In this document: positions 52,010 through 62,761 of the stretch, piece after piece
Layout of the letters: each line of letters starts with the position of its first letter
How positions within the stretch are numbered: the stretch's first letter is position 1
Assembly (NCBI GenBank): GCA_027257055.1
Contig: JAPVLO010000619.1
Coordinates: forward strand, 248,001-312,000
Length of the DNA stretch: 64,000 nucleotides
Origin: Cephalopachus bancanus
Lineage: Eukaryota; Chordata; Mammalia; Primates; Tarsiidae
Reading direction: 5' to 3'
Program-made: the position numbers and the translations under genes
The notes under the pieces: model-generated
The model's input: the letters and a program-made list of their open reading frames with translations, nothing else
What the model was told of the DNA's origin: nothing
The model's database searches: none

Positions 52010-52452
52010 TTTTTAAATTTTTTTTTTTTAATAACGGCCATCCTTGCTGGAGTTAGGTGGTATCTTAGTATGATTTTGATTTGCATTTTTCTGATGATTA
52101 GTGAGACTAAGCATACAAATCTTCTTTTGAGAAGTGTCTATTAATATTCTTTGCCTGTTTTTTAAGAGAGCTGTTTGGTTTTTATGCTTTTGTTTTTTCC
52201 TTTTTGATCATTTGAGTTCCTTATAGATTCTGTATGCTAGGCCCTTTTCAGATATATAATGAGCTAATATTTTTTCCTATTCTATGGATTTTCTCCCCAC
52301 TGTCTTTGTTTGTTTTGCTGTGCAGAAGCTTTTTAGTTTGATGAGTTTCCACTGATCTATAATAGTTTTCATGGAATTCACTATGGAATTTGATTTAAAA
52401 ATTGGTTGCCTACCCCAATGTACATAAGTGTGTTTCCTACATTTTCTTCTAG
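52010..52452 (-). mobile_element. L1 copy B, middle piece
   Basis: Minus-strand ORF2 C-terminal region that continues exactly from the B piece at 39421-40063: 'ggccatccttgctggagtta' follows 'cctcaccatcatg' as in related copies. It ends at 'tacattttcttctagga', where element D begins; B resumes at 56770. Confidence 0.85.
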
Positions 52453-54095
52453 GATTTTTTTCAACTTTTATTTTAAGGTTATGGGGAATTATTCAGAATT
52501 AGGTATACAAATTGTCACTGTACAGGTGAAGTTTGGGCCTCACTTTTGTCCCCATGTCAATCACACTTATTGAGTAAGTGTGCCCCCACTCTCTCCCTGG
52601 CAGTTTCCTACAACTGCCATTTCCTTTTTTGATAGTATTTTGATAATTGTTGAGGATACACTTATAAGTGAGAAGACGTGGTACTCAATTCTTTGTTTCT
52701 GTGATAGATCACTGATTATTACAGTCTCTAAATCTATCCAAGTTACTGCAACATTCACTGGAAGGTCAACTGGTCCAGGACTTTTTTTCTTGATGGATAG
52801 TTTCCTCTATGATGAAGTCTATTTTCTGGATTGCTATTGGGCTATTTAAGGTCCCAATTTCTTCTTGTTTCAAACCTGGGAGACTGTGTTATGTCAAGAA
52901 GATCTGCATTTCATTTAGGTTTTAAGTTTCCTTCCATAGAGATATGCATAGTAATCTCTAATTTTTTTTTTATTTCTTCAGGGTCCACTGTGATTTGATC
53001 TTTTGCATTTTTTATTGCGTTTATTTGGACTTTTTATCTCTTTTTTTGTCAGTCTGAATCAGCATTCATCAACCTTGTTTATCCTTCCAAAGAACCAGTT
53101 TTTTGTTTTATTAAATTTTTCTATGATATTTTATCTTCTATGACCTGTATTTCAGCTTTTACTTTGATGATCTACATTATGTTGCTGAAGTTAGAGTTTT
53201 GGTAGTCTTGTCTTTCCAGTTTCCTTAGGTGGTTTGATAAGCTGTCAAGTTGTGATTTTTGCATTTTCTTGATGTATGTTCATAAGGAAATGATTCCCCT
53301 CTCAGTATTGCTCTCATGGTATCCCAAAGATTTTTGTAAGATGGGCTTTATTCTCATTTGTTTCCAGAAATCTTTTAATTTCTTCTTTGATTTCTGTGTT
53401 GACCCAGAAGTTGTTCAGCACTGTGTTTTTTAGTGTCCATACCTTTGTGAGTATTGGGATAGCATTCTTGGTGCTGATATTTATTTTTATTCCACTGTGA
53501 TCTGAGAAGGTGCATGGCCGTATATCAATCTTGTGGGTGTAGCATATTCTTGATTTATGTCCAATGATGTGGTTGATTTTGGAGTACATTCCATGTGGTG
53601 ATGTGTATAATGCATATTCTGTGGCTGTTGGGTGGATTGTTCTGTATGTATCTATTAAGTCCATTTGGGTAAGCTTCATGTTGAAGTCCCAGATCTCCTG
53701 TTTGAATTTTTGCCTCCATGATCTATCTAGGGTTGTTAGTGAGGTTATTAAGTCCCCAACTATGATAGATATGATAGGTGTTTCAGTCAGTGTCTCTTTT
53801 TGGATTACTGTGAAGCTACTTTGTAAAGGCTGGTGTTCTTATGATCACTGCATGTATATTTAGAATGGATATTTCTTGCTGATGAATGGAACCTTTTATC
53901 ATTATGTGTTGACCTCCTGTATCTTTTTAAAATTTTGATAACTGAAAGAAAATTTTATCTGATATTAAGATTGTAAGTCCTGCTTTCTTTTGTGTTCTGT
54001 TCACCTGAAAAAATTGTTTTTCATCTTCTTACTTTGAGTCTGTAAGTGTCCATTCTAGTGAGATGAATCACCTGAATACAGAGCATTGTTGCATC

Positions 54096-54397
54096 TTTTT
54101 TTTTTTTTGAGTCAGAGTCTCACTCTGTGACCCAGGCTGGAGTGCAGTGGCACACTCATGGCTATTGATTGCAACCTTGACCTGCTGGGCTCAGGTGATT
54201 CTTCTGCCATAGCCTTCCACGTAGCTGGGAACATAGGTATGTGCCACCATGCATGGCTAATATTTTAAAAATATTATTGTAGAGACAAGTTATCACCAAG
54301 ATTTCCAGGCTGGTCTCAAATCCTTAGACTCAGGAAATCCTCTCTCCTTGGTCTCCCAAAGTGCTGGGATTACAGACTTGAGCCACCGCACCCAGGA
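54096..54397 (-). mobile_element. Old Alu (J/S-like), antisense, inside L1 copy D
   Basis: Full antisense dimer: T-run 54096-54108, 'tcactctgtgacccaggctg', 'gtgctgggattacagac'. It resembles the general primate Alu more than the local young subfamily. It inserted in the ORF1-ORF2 boundary region of D. Confidence 0.92.
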
Positions 54398-54619
54398 GCC
54401 TTATATTTTTTAAGCCCAGTTTTCCATTCTATGTCTCTTCAGTGGTGCATTTAGTCCATTCATATTCAGGCTAATTATTGAGATGTGAGATTTTATTTTG
54501 GTCATGAGGTTTTATAGAGTTTGTTGTTGTTGGGTTTTTTGGTGGGTTTCTTTAGATATTTCCGTTGGTATAGGTGTGCGTTTTCAATATTTTTCCTGTA
54601 TTCTTGGGACTAGAGTGTG

Positions 54620-55584
54620 ATCATTCTTTTTTTATTTCTGTGTTTATTATTTTCTTAAGCATTTCCTATGGAGTCGGTCTGGTGGTGGTGTAAACTCTTG
54701 GAATTGAATATCTGTGATGTATTTTAATTCTTCATCACTAATGAAGCTTAATTTAGCAGGGTAGGAAATTCTTGGTTGAAATTGTTTATCTTGATTACTT
54801 TGAAGATTGGCCTCTAGCATTTCCTAGCTGTAATATTTCTGTAGATAAGTCTCCTGCTATTGTAATTTATCTTATCAGCAAATAATCTGAACTTTTTTCT
54901 TGCTGTCCTTTAATTTTTTTTTATTTTATACTTATTTTATGTAAGCAGAGTACTTTGTGTCTTGGAGTTAGTCTTCTCATTTGATGTCTTTCAAGGGTTC
55001 TCTTAATCTCTTCTGTTTGAATAGTCACATCTCAGATGAGATGAGAAAAGTTTTATTAGATGGTTTTATGGAATGTTTACTCCAGGGTGGTGTCTGTTTC
55101 TCTATCTTCCCCAAGAAGTGAATTAAACTTAGGATCAACATCTTGATATAATTGCCCACATCTTGGAGATTTGTTCCTTCTTTACTATGTTTTTAACAGT
55201 TTGAGTTAGTTCCATATTTTGGTCCTCAATCTCTGAAATTCTTACTTCTGCTTGGTTAATTCTGCTTTCCATGCTTGTCATTTTGTTATTTATTTATTTA
55301 TTTTTACTGTATTCTTTATTGCCATAATCTCAGTTATCTGACCTTTCCCTCTTGCTGCTCTTTGGGTTTTTCTTTTATACTTACTTTATTCTTGTTATTA
55401 TTTCTTCTTGCCTCTCCTTGTTTCTATCCATTCTCTCTGTTAATGTCTTGATCTCTGTGTTTGTAGTTTGTGACCAGTCATTTTGGAGACTCTTCATTGT
55501 TTGAGTTCCAAAGTCTGTATTCCCAGGTGTTGTCTTTCCAAAGGTCTCTATCAGAACTGAGTTCTTCCTTTGATTCATCTTCAT
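54620..55584 (-). pseudogene. L1 ORF1 of copy D, heavily broken
   Basis: The frame starts MKMNQRKNSVLIETFGKTTP at 55584, with a similar layout to ORF1 of copy C (MKSLQNDWSQTTNTEIKTLT corresponds to the 'MKSPQNEGFQTTNLNIKTLM' region). It breaks after 67 codons; remaining coiled-coil and C-terminal sequence can be followed in other frames to about 54620. Not functional. Confidence 0.8.
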
Positions 55585-56138
55585 TTGTGATGGTTGTTCT
55601 CCCCCTTTTCTCCCGTTGTTTAATTCAGTTATTTACTGAATATGGATAGCTTTCACTCCTGTTTGCTCAATCCTCTATTCTTACTTATATAGATTATCTG
55701 TGTTCAGTTTTAAAGTTGGACTTGGGATGGTGGGCTGTGCTTTTTGCAGTTTTGAGATTTGAGTAAAGGTGTGATGAGGGAAGCTGTGGTTCAGCATCTA
55801 TCAGTAGATCACAGCATCCACTGACATGTGTTGGGGCATCCTGGAACCCACTTCCCAACATCTTACAATCTGCCCATGCAGTGTTGGTGTATGTATACCC
55901 TCAAGAGCAAAATTAGATAAGTAAAAGAGAAGAACATAAAAAGGAAGAAGGGAGATTAAAGAAAGATGAAGACAGAGGAGAACGAGAAAGAAAACAGTCA
56001 CACCAACCAACAAACAAAAATACAACAAAGAAAAAACAAGAAAAAATACAAACAAAAAATCCTGATGATGCACTTGTCCTCAAAAATACCCACCTGCAAA
56101 TAGAAAAACTAAAAAACAAAAAAGTAAACAAAAACAAA

Positions 56139-56206
56139 ACAGATAAATAGTTACCTCTGTGGCAGTTTTTGGACAGATAAACAGTTCCCTCTGTGGCAGT
56201 TTTTAG
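56139..56206. repeat. 34-bp tandem duplication in the 5' UTR of L1 copy D
   Basis: Two adjacent units (56139-56172 and 56173-56206) beginning 'acagataaa(t/c)agtt' and containing 'ctctgtggcagttttt'. Confidence 0.85.
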
Positions 56207-56769
56207 AAATTTAGGTTAATTTCTCAAGAACCACCAGAGGCTCTGACTGCTGCTGCAGTAGGGAGTGGGCTCTGGTCTTCAGCCCCTCCCCTCAGATCTT
56301 GGTGAAGAGCGATTAGTTGACCCTTAGCCTCATGAACTGTTGTAGGAGGAACATAAATCAGATCTGGACTCATCCAACTTCTCTGCTGCTGCTGATCCTG
56401 CCACCAAGTCCCCCATTCAGATCTGATGTGTCTGTGCCTGGTCCAGAATGGGGATGGGGTGTCTATCTCTCCTTGTCAACTCCTAAAATTTGTTCTCTGG
56501 ATTAGCCACAGTCAATCCCAGAAGAATGGGAAGATCACCTCTGGGTCCCAGGTTGGAGGGCGAACAGAGTCAGGGAGTTCAATGCAGGTCTCCAACTGGT
56601 CCCAGGACAGAGAAAAGGGGAGCAGTCAGTGTCTCCTCACCAGTGGCAAGGGTCACCTCCAAATTTCTTCATCATGCCCTTTCCATGGTTCCTTCTGCCA
56701 CAGGTGGTGGTCTGGGTCAGGAACTGGGAGCAGCTGTCCTCTGCCACTTCCTCTCAAGGGATCCCTAGG

Positions 56770-56962
56770 AATGTCTTTTCTTTTAAAATTCTCATAGTTT
56801 GATGCTTTACTTTTAGGTCTTTTATCCTCTTAGAGTTTATGTTTGTATATGGTAATAAATGTGGGTCCAGTTTCATCTTTCTGCATGTGGTCAGTTTTCC
56901 CAGCACCATTTGATAACATGGTCTCATCTCCCCAGTGGTTATTGATGGCTTGGTTAAAGACG
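56770..56962 (-). mobile_element. L1 copy B, 5'-most piece
   Basis: Minus-strand ORF2 sequence ('ttctcatagtttgatgcttt', 'tggtcagttttcccagcacc') continuing from 52452 in ORF2 order and ending near 'ggttaaagacg' at 56960, where copy A resumes. B is therefore 5'-truncated, about 1.3 kb in total. Confidence 0.85.
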
Positions 56963-57127
56963 ACCTCAATTTCATTGTTTACCCAAGGGTCTTTCAAGCA
57001 TGAGTTGATCTATTTCCATATATAAGTGTAGTTTGGGCAGTTTTTCTTAGTATGTCTTAGCCAAAATTTATTTCACTGTGGTCCAAGATGCTTCATATAA
57101 TTTTGAAGTTTTAAAATGCAGAGACTT

Positions 57128-57448
57128 AGGCTGGGCTCGGTGGCTTAGCCTGTAATCCCATGCCTTTGGGAGGCTGAGGTGAGTGGATTGCCTGAACCCG
57201 CGGGCTCGAGACCCGCCTGGGCAGCGAGACCTCATCTCTACAATAAATAAAAAAAATCAGCCGGGCGTGGTAGCGCATGACTGTAATTCCGGCTACTTGG
57301 AAGGCTGAGGTGGAAGGATCGCTGGAGCCCAGGAGGCAAGGCTGTGGTGGCTGGGAGTGGCCACTGCATTCCAGTCTGGACTACCGAATGAGACTGCAAC
57401 TCAAAAAAAATAAAAAATAAATAAATAAAAATAAATAAAAAATAAAAT
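57128..57448 (+). mobile_element. Alu, lineage-specific subfamily, inside L1 copy A, with TSD
   Basis: Begins 'gctgggctcggtggctt' and ends in a long (AAAT)-like tail (57401-57448). It has a 15-bp TSD 'aaaatgc(a/t)gagactt' at 57113-57127 and 57449-57463. Confidence 0.96.
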
Positions 57449-58171
57449 AAAATGCTGAGACTTGCTTTATACACAAGCATATGGTTTATAATATAGAACA
57501 TTCCTTTCAGAGATAAGAAGAATGTATATTCTGCAATTTTGGGGTAGAAAGTTCTAGTAAATGTCTGTTAAGTCCATTCGGTCAGTAGTTCAGTTTAAGT
57601 CCAGTATTTCTTTGTTATTTGTCTGCTTTGATAATCTGTCCAGTGATGTAAATAGGGTGTTGAAATTACCCACTATTATTGTATTGCTATCAATATGTAT
57701 TCTAAGGACAAGTAGTGTTTTCTTCATGAATTTGGATGCTTTAGTGCTGAATGTGTATGTTTAGCATAGTGAAATCTTTTTTGTTGAATTGCATTATTTA
57801 TCATTATACAAAGCTCTTCTTTATTTATTTTTTATTTTTCTTGGTTTTAATGACTGAGTTATTTGATATAAAAATGGTTACTTCTGCTAAATTTTCCATT
57901 CACCTGGTATAACTTTTCCCACCCATTTTCTTTGAGTCCATAATGTCTTTGGCCAGTAACTGGTTCTCTTGTAGGTAGGATATGATTGGGTCTTGTATTA
58001 TGTTTCTTGTTGATTTATTTTTTTTATTCAGACTACCACTCTGATTATTTTAATTAAGGCATTTAGACAATTTATATTTAGGGTCAATATTGTTATATGT
58101 GGCATTGTTATTGCCATGGTGCTGTAAGCTGTCTTCATTGGGTATTTAAATGTGTGGCTGCTTCATAGGCT

Positions 58172-58844
58172 CTATAGCTTTGTACATATGTGATCATTCA
58201 TGATAGTGAGAGTCATTTTGTTTCCACGTTTAAAACTATTTTTAGCATCATTTTTTAGAGCCATGTACGTGGAGACAAATTCTCTTAGACTAAGTTTGTC
58301 AGGAAAAGACTTTATTTCTCCTTTATTTATAATTAAATACTTAATTTGGTACATCTCTCTCAGTGCTTCTCTCTCGGTGCTCCTAGCATATTTTATTTCA
58401 CATTGATTGGAGAACCTGACAACAGTACACCTGGGTGAATTTCTTCTTGTGATGTATCTTGCAGGTGTTCTTTTAACTTCTTGTATCTGGATATCTATAA
58501 CTCTCCCAAGACCAGGGAAATTATTTTGACTTGTTTCCTCAAATATGTTTTTTCATACATTTTATTTAAATTCTTCTCCCTCTTGCATGCTTATGATTTG
58601 TAAGTTTGAACTTTTTGTGTAACCCCATATTTCTCAACAGTTTCACATTCTTAATTATTTTTTCCTTATTTCCATCTGACTCAGTAAATTCAAAAGTACT
58701 ACCTTCTAGCTCTGAGAGTACTTCTTCCACTTGGTCTAGCCTACTGCAAGTGCTTTTCACTGTGTTTTGTACCATGTTTTGTATCTCCATAATTGAGTTC
58801 TTTAGCTCTGTTTTTCTTTTATTATTGTTGATATCTCCTTTCAA
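58172..58844 (-). pseudogene. L1 ORF1 of copy A, broken
   Basis: The minus-strand frame at 58844-58566 (MKGDINNNKRKTELKNSIME, then DQVEEVLSELEGSTFEFTES) is the coiled-coil part of an old L1 ORF1. The C-terminal part is at 58354-58172 (INKGEIKSFPDKLSLREFVS), in another frame. It is frameshifted between and carries an internal loss. The 92-codon fragment has no functional value alone. Confidence 0.8.
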
Positions 58845-59176
58845 CTTCCTGAATCATTGTGCTAAGATCTTTCTGTTGGTTTTCAGTTTTTCTTACAACT
58901 TGAGTGGCTTCTTGATAATCAATATTCTAAATTCATTATCTGAATTTCCGGGATTTTATCTTGATTAAGGTCTGTTATTGAAAAGCTGGTGTGCCTCCTT
59001 GGAGGGTTAGCACTCTTTTTTAATGCATTCAGAGCTGTTTTTCTGATTCTTTCTCATCCATATGGACTATGGTGGATATGTTATACAAATTCCTTTGATA
59101 TATTTAGCCTGTGTAATTAGGCTTTCCCAGGAAAAAATTGTAACAATGGTACAGTGAGTGTGAAAGTTGGCTTGCA

Positions 59177-59465
59177 GCTGGGCTCGGTGGCTCAACCTGT
59201 AATCCCGCGCCTTTAGGAGGCTGACGTGAGTGGATTGCCTGAGCTCGCGGGTTCGAGACCTGCCTGGGCAGTGAGACCTCATCTCTACAATAAATCAAAA
59301 AATCAGCCTCGTGTGGCAGTGCATGCCTGTAATTTCGGCTACTTGGAAGGCTGAGGTGGAAGGATCGCCGGAGCCCAGCAGGTCGAGGCTGCGGTGGCCG
59401 GAAGTGGCCACTGCATTCCAGTCTGGGTGCCAGAATGAGACTCCAACTCAACAAAAAAGAAAAAA
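59177..59465 (+). mobile_element. Alu, lineage-specific subfamily, in the 5' UTR of L1 copy A, with TSD
   Basis: Full dimer beginning 'gctgggctcggtggctc'. The 14-bp TSD 'gaaagttg(g/a)cttgc' lies at 59162-59175 and 59466-59479. It is still CpG-rich. The minus-strand frame through it (59592-59104) is an Alu shadow. Confidence 0.96.
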
Positions 59466-61414
59466 GAAAGTTGACTTGCTGCTTGGTGGCAAGTGTCCCA
59501 GGAGGCTTATATTGCTTCTCAGTGCTGCGTGCTGGTGTCTGCAAATTACCTATTGTGTTGTACTGCTCAACCTCCAGGCCAGCATGTGGCACCTATGGGT
59601 AAGAGATTACTACTGTCAAGTGCATAGGTGTTTACTTGATACTTGTTTACTGAAAGTAGCTGTCTGTGGTCTCAGCAGTGATCAGGTCTGCAGACTGCAC
59701 TTTGGTCTGAGCTCCTAGTCCTGCATTGGAGAGGGATGAACCAAGATGAGCTGGGCCAAACTAGGCGAGCTCACCTATAGTTCCACCAATGGTACACATA
59801 GACACGAGCTCCAGCGCAGTATCTAAAGGGCAGTTTGAGTGCTCATATGTGTATCTCAGCAAGGTGTTAGAGGATCTCTGCTGCCTCAAGTTCACTGCTC
59901 AGGAAGGGGAGAGTGACCTAAACTCCTAGTCTAGAAGAGTGGGAGCTCAAGGAACCTGGGTATACATCTGGGCATTGAGCATTGAGCAGAGAGAACACCA
60001 CAGCACCAAGGACTCTGCCCCTTGTTTTTAAGTTTCCACTGTAGGTGATTGGGTGTGCTAGGGCATGGAACACAGGGTCCCTCCTTGCATAAGAATTGTT
60101 ACACAGGGAGGGTGGTTCAGCTTTAGCTATTAATCTGAGTTTGTTCAAATGGGGTAACCTGATTCTTGGTACAGGAAGGGCACACTTTTCAGACAGACTA
60201 AAGGGGCAGGCTATGACACCCACAATGGCACCAGCAGCCCAATCCCAGGTCATGGAGATAATCTTGGCTTTGGGTCTTGTTATCAGGAAGAAACCACATG
60301 AGCAGTAACTCTACTATTGCACAGGTTGCTGTCTCAAGTGCAGAAGGTTGAAGTTTCTCCTGCTGGCTTCATGACACTTATACTATTTTCCCAGATGTGA
60401 ATAAGTGGGTTACTTCCTTTTCTTTAGTATTGCTGGGGCATGCTGCCCCAACTGGTCTGGAAGGGAGGGTGAGGTTCTTAGTAGTTGTGGTTACTGAACA
60501 GTTCCAGGTTTTAAAACTGACACTGGCTGTGTGATCCACTGTTCATAAGATTCTGTGGCTATAGTAACTCTCTTTTAGTTTAGATGACAGGTTCTGGAAT
60601 ATGGCAATGCAGGCTGTTTGCTAAGCTCATTTCATTTAAGATATTATTCTGGGTGCTACTCAATGTTGGTGGAACCCTTGCTGCTATCACCTGGAGGGAC
60701 AGGGCAGAGGGAGGTATCCAGGCAGTGACACACAGAGACAAATTCTGGGTGGCAAATCTTCCCCTGTCTGCTGGTATCTTCCCTGTCTGTCTTCCCTGGA
60801 GAGAAATACAGCATTAATGAGTCTACTGCTGTTTCCAGTCAAGATCCATCTCAAAACCCTGGCATGATCTCCACACTCCCTGCCCTGCTCCAGCTGTGAA
60901 AAGCCCCTCCTCCACTCCAGAGAAATAAACCTTGTCTGTGGGTGTAGACTGAAATGCCTGCTGTGGTAGTTGTTGCCAAAACACCAATTCTGGGTAAAAA
61001 ATTATGTCTCTCTCACCAATCCAAACTTGGGAGAACACCTATGGCTTCACTGTCTTTTCCTCCCACTGACTCTTGTCTTTCCCCTCAGACAGCTCCAGGA
61101 CAAGGAGAAATGGGGTGTTCTTCCATGGTCTGGGTTAAACAGATCCCTGATTGGAAGGTATATCTCAGAAAGGAGTCTTCAGTCCCATCTGTGTTGCAGG
61201 GTCTCACTCACTTTCCTCTGCAGAGTGCTGTTGCAGGGGCTGTTCACCCACTCTTTCCCTGAGATCTGGGATGTACTTTGTGATTTTGGTTAATATCCAT
61301 TTATCTTCTTGAAATAGGGCTCACTGTGATCTTTTCACACTATTTCACAATGTTTGGACAGGTGAGGCACAGGGAAAGCCTCTAATCAGCCATCTTCGGT
61401 GGTGGGGGGCTTTT

Positions 61415-62275
61415 TGATTTATTGTATCATGGCTTTATAATTTTCCTTGTAGCGTTTTTTAACTTTTTTGGTTAAATTTACTCTCAAGTATGTTATATTA
61501 GTTTTTTAGTTTATTAGTAGTTGGTATATATAAAATTGCTGATTTTGTATCTTGGTTTTGTACCCTTCAAGTTTACTAATTTTATTTATCTTTAATAGTT
61601 TTTTTTGATGGAGTCTTTAGGTGTATCTAAATATAGGACAGTGTCATCTGTGAACAAGATAATTTTACTACTTCTTGATCAATATGGATGCCCTTTATTA
61701 TTATTATTATTCCTTTGGTCTAATTGTTGTGGTTAGGACTTCTAGTACTAAGTTGAGTAAAAGTGTGCAACACTGTCTTGCTTTAGATTTTAGAGAAAAA
61801 ATTCTTAATTTTTCTCATTTCAGTATGATGTTGGCTGTGGGTTTGCCATATTTGGACTCCATTGTTCTGTGTTATGTTTCTTTTAAATCTAATTTTTGAG
61901 AGTTTTCATTATAAAGGGATGTTGAATTTTGTCAAATTCTTTTTCATCACCTAGTGCAATCATAATATGTTTCTTCTTTGGTTCTTTTAATGTGATGTGC
62001 TGTATTTATTGATTTGTATTTGTTGAAACATTTTCACATCCCTGGTATGAATGCCATTTTCTGACTTTTTAGAATCAGTTTGAAAGTATCACATCCTCTT
62101 TAATTTTATGAAATAATTTGAGTAAAATTGGTAATGATCTTTTAAAAATATGTTTAGAAGAATTCAGAAAGGAGGCCATCAGGGTTCTGAGCACATCTTT
62201 GACAGAAGACTTTTTATTACTGCTTTAATGAGATTATTCATTAATGGCATGCTTATATTTTATTAAAGGACTGTT
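61415..62275 (-). mobile_element. Old L1 ORF2 (RT region) fragment
   Basis: Minus-strand L1 RT-domain sequence: 'gacagtgtcatctgtgaac' near 61637 is the reverse of the FADD-motif region, and 'gaggccatcagggttctga' near 62172 that of the PGPDG region. It is decayed and truncated at both ends. It covers an ORF2 region already present in copy A (38500-38900), so it is a separate insertion. Confidence 0.8.
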
Positions 62276-62761
62276 AGCTTTTTTTAAAACAAGTAATGTT
62301 TTTCTTTTTAAAAAATCAAATTAAGTAAAAAGTCATAAAAATATTTAGTAGCCGAATTTATTACTCATACAACAAAAGACCAAATATTGGTGAAAATATA
62401 TTAATAGCAGTATATAAAGTTGTAGTGAATAAAAAATTAAACAACTTGCAGTATGACAAATTGAAAGATTGTCTTTCAAGTAGTATGATAGGTCAACATA
62501 GTGATGATGTTATGTGATTCAAAAGACAAATTTGATAATAAACTGAAAACTTACAGCTTCTTTATCTACATTGATTAGTCAATATATTTTACCAATAAAT
62601 GTTACACAAATTGTCACTTATTGCAATGTTGCTATTGCTACTTTTAACAAAGTTCCCTTAAAATTATTAATAATATACATGCCCAGCTGTAAATTTTTAA
62701 ATTAAATTTTGCTATTTGATGTTTTATGAGTTTTCTGAATCTAAAATATTGTATATGTTGT
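62276..62761. other. Unique AT-rich DNA
   Basis: No gene or recognised repeat between two L1 fragments. Confidence 0.45.

Larger units (their letters stand above)
52453..56769 (-). mobile_element. L1 copy D, internally deleted, with 5' UTR
   Basis: Minus-strand L1 with a 3' end at about 52453-52520 ('ttatggggaattattcagaa'), a C-terminal stub to about 52755, then an abrupt jump into the early RT region ('ctggtccaggactttttttc'), a deletion of roughly 2 kb. It continues through the endonuclease (53314-53679 frame with YALYTSPHGMYSKINHIIGH and TFSDHSGIKI), ORF1 (start about 55584) and a 5' UTR reaching about 56769. An Alu splits it at 54096. The 5' terminus lacks a recognisable AAGATGGC, so the UTR is probably slightly truncated. 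Degraded direct repeats (52438-52454 and 56770-56788) mark insertion into B. Confidence 0.85.
56963..61405 (-). mobile_element. L1 copy A, 5' piece (endonuclease, ORF1, long 5' UTR)
   Basis: Continuation of the L1 at 37405-39420. From left to right on the plus strand: endonuclease domain in antisense (57000-58020; 'cactgtggtccaagatgctt', 'aagtccattcggtcag'), ORF1 (about 58170-58960) and a long GC-richer 5' UTR (about 59000-61405). The UTR ends where the minus strand reads 'gaagatggctgattagaggc', the recognisable 5' terminus of older primate L1s. Two lineage-specific Alus (57128 and 59177) have inserted. The open frames at 59918-61293 are UTR by-products. Confidence 0.85.

Noticed and set aside
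51566..52016. Overlapping 125-130-codon frames on both strands in a GC-rich block resembling a CpG-island exon
   Set aside because: The block is the distal 5' UTR of L1 copy C, ending at the AAGATGGC terminus and TSD; frames on both strands are composition effects.
59918..61293. GC-richer segment with several 70-110-codon frames, considered as a host gene
   Set aside because: It lies between ORF1 and the recognisable 5' terminus of L1 copy A, so it is the old L1's 5' UTR; no splice-consistent or family-matching peptide was seen.
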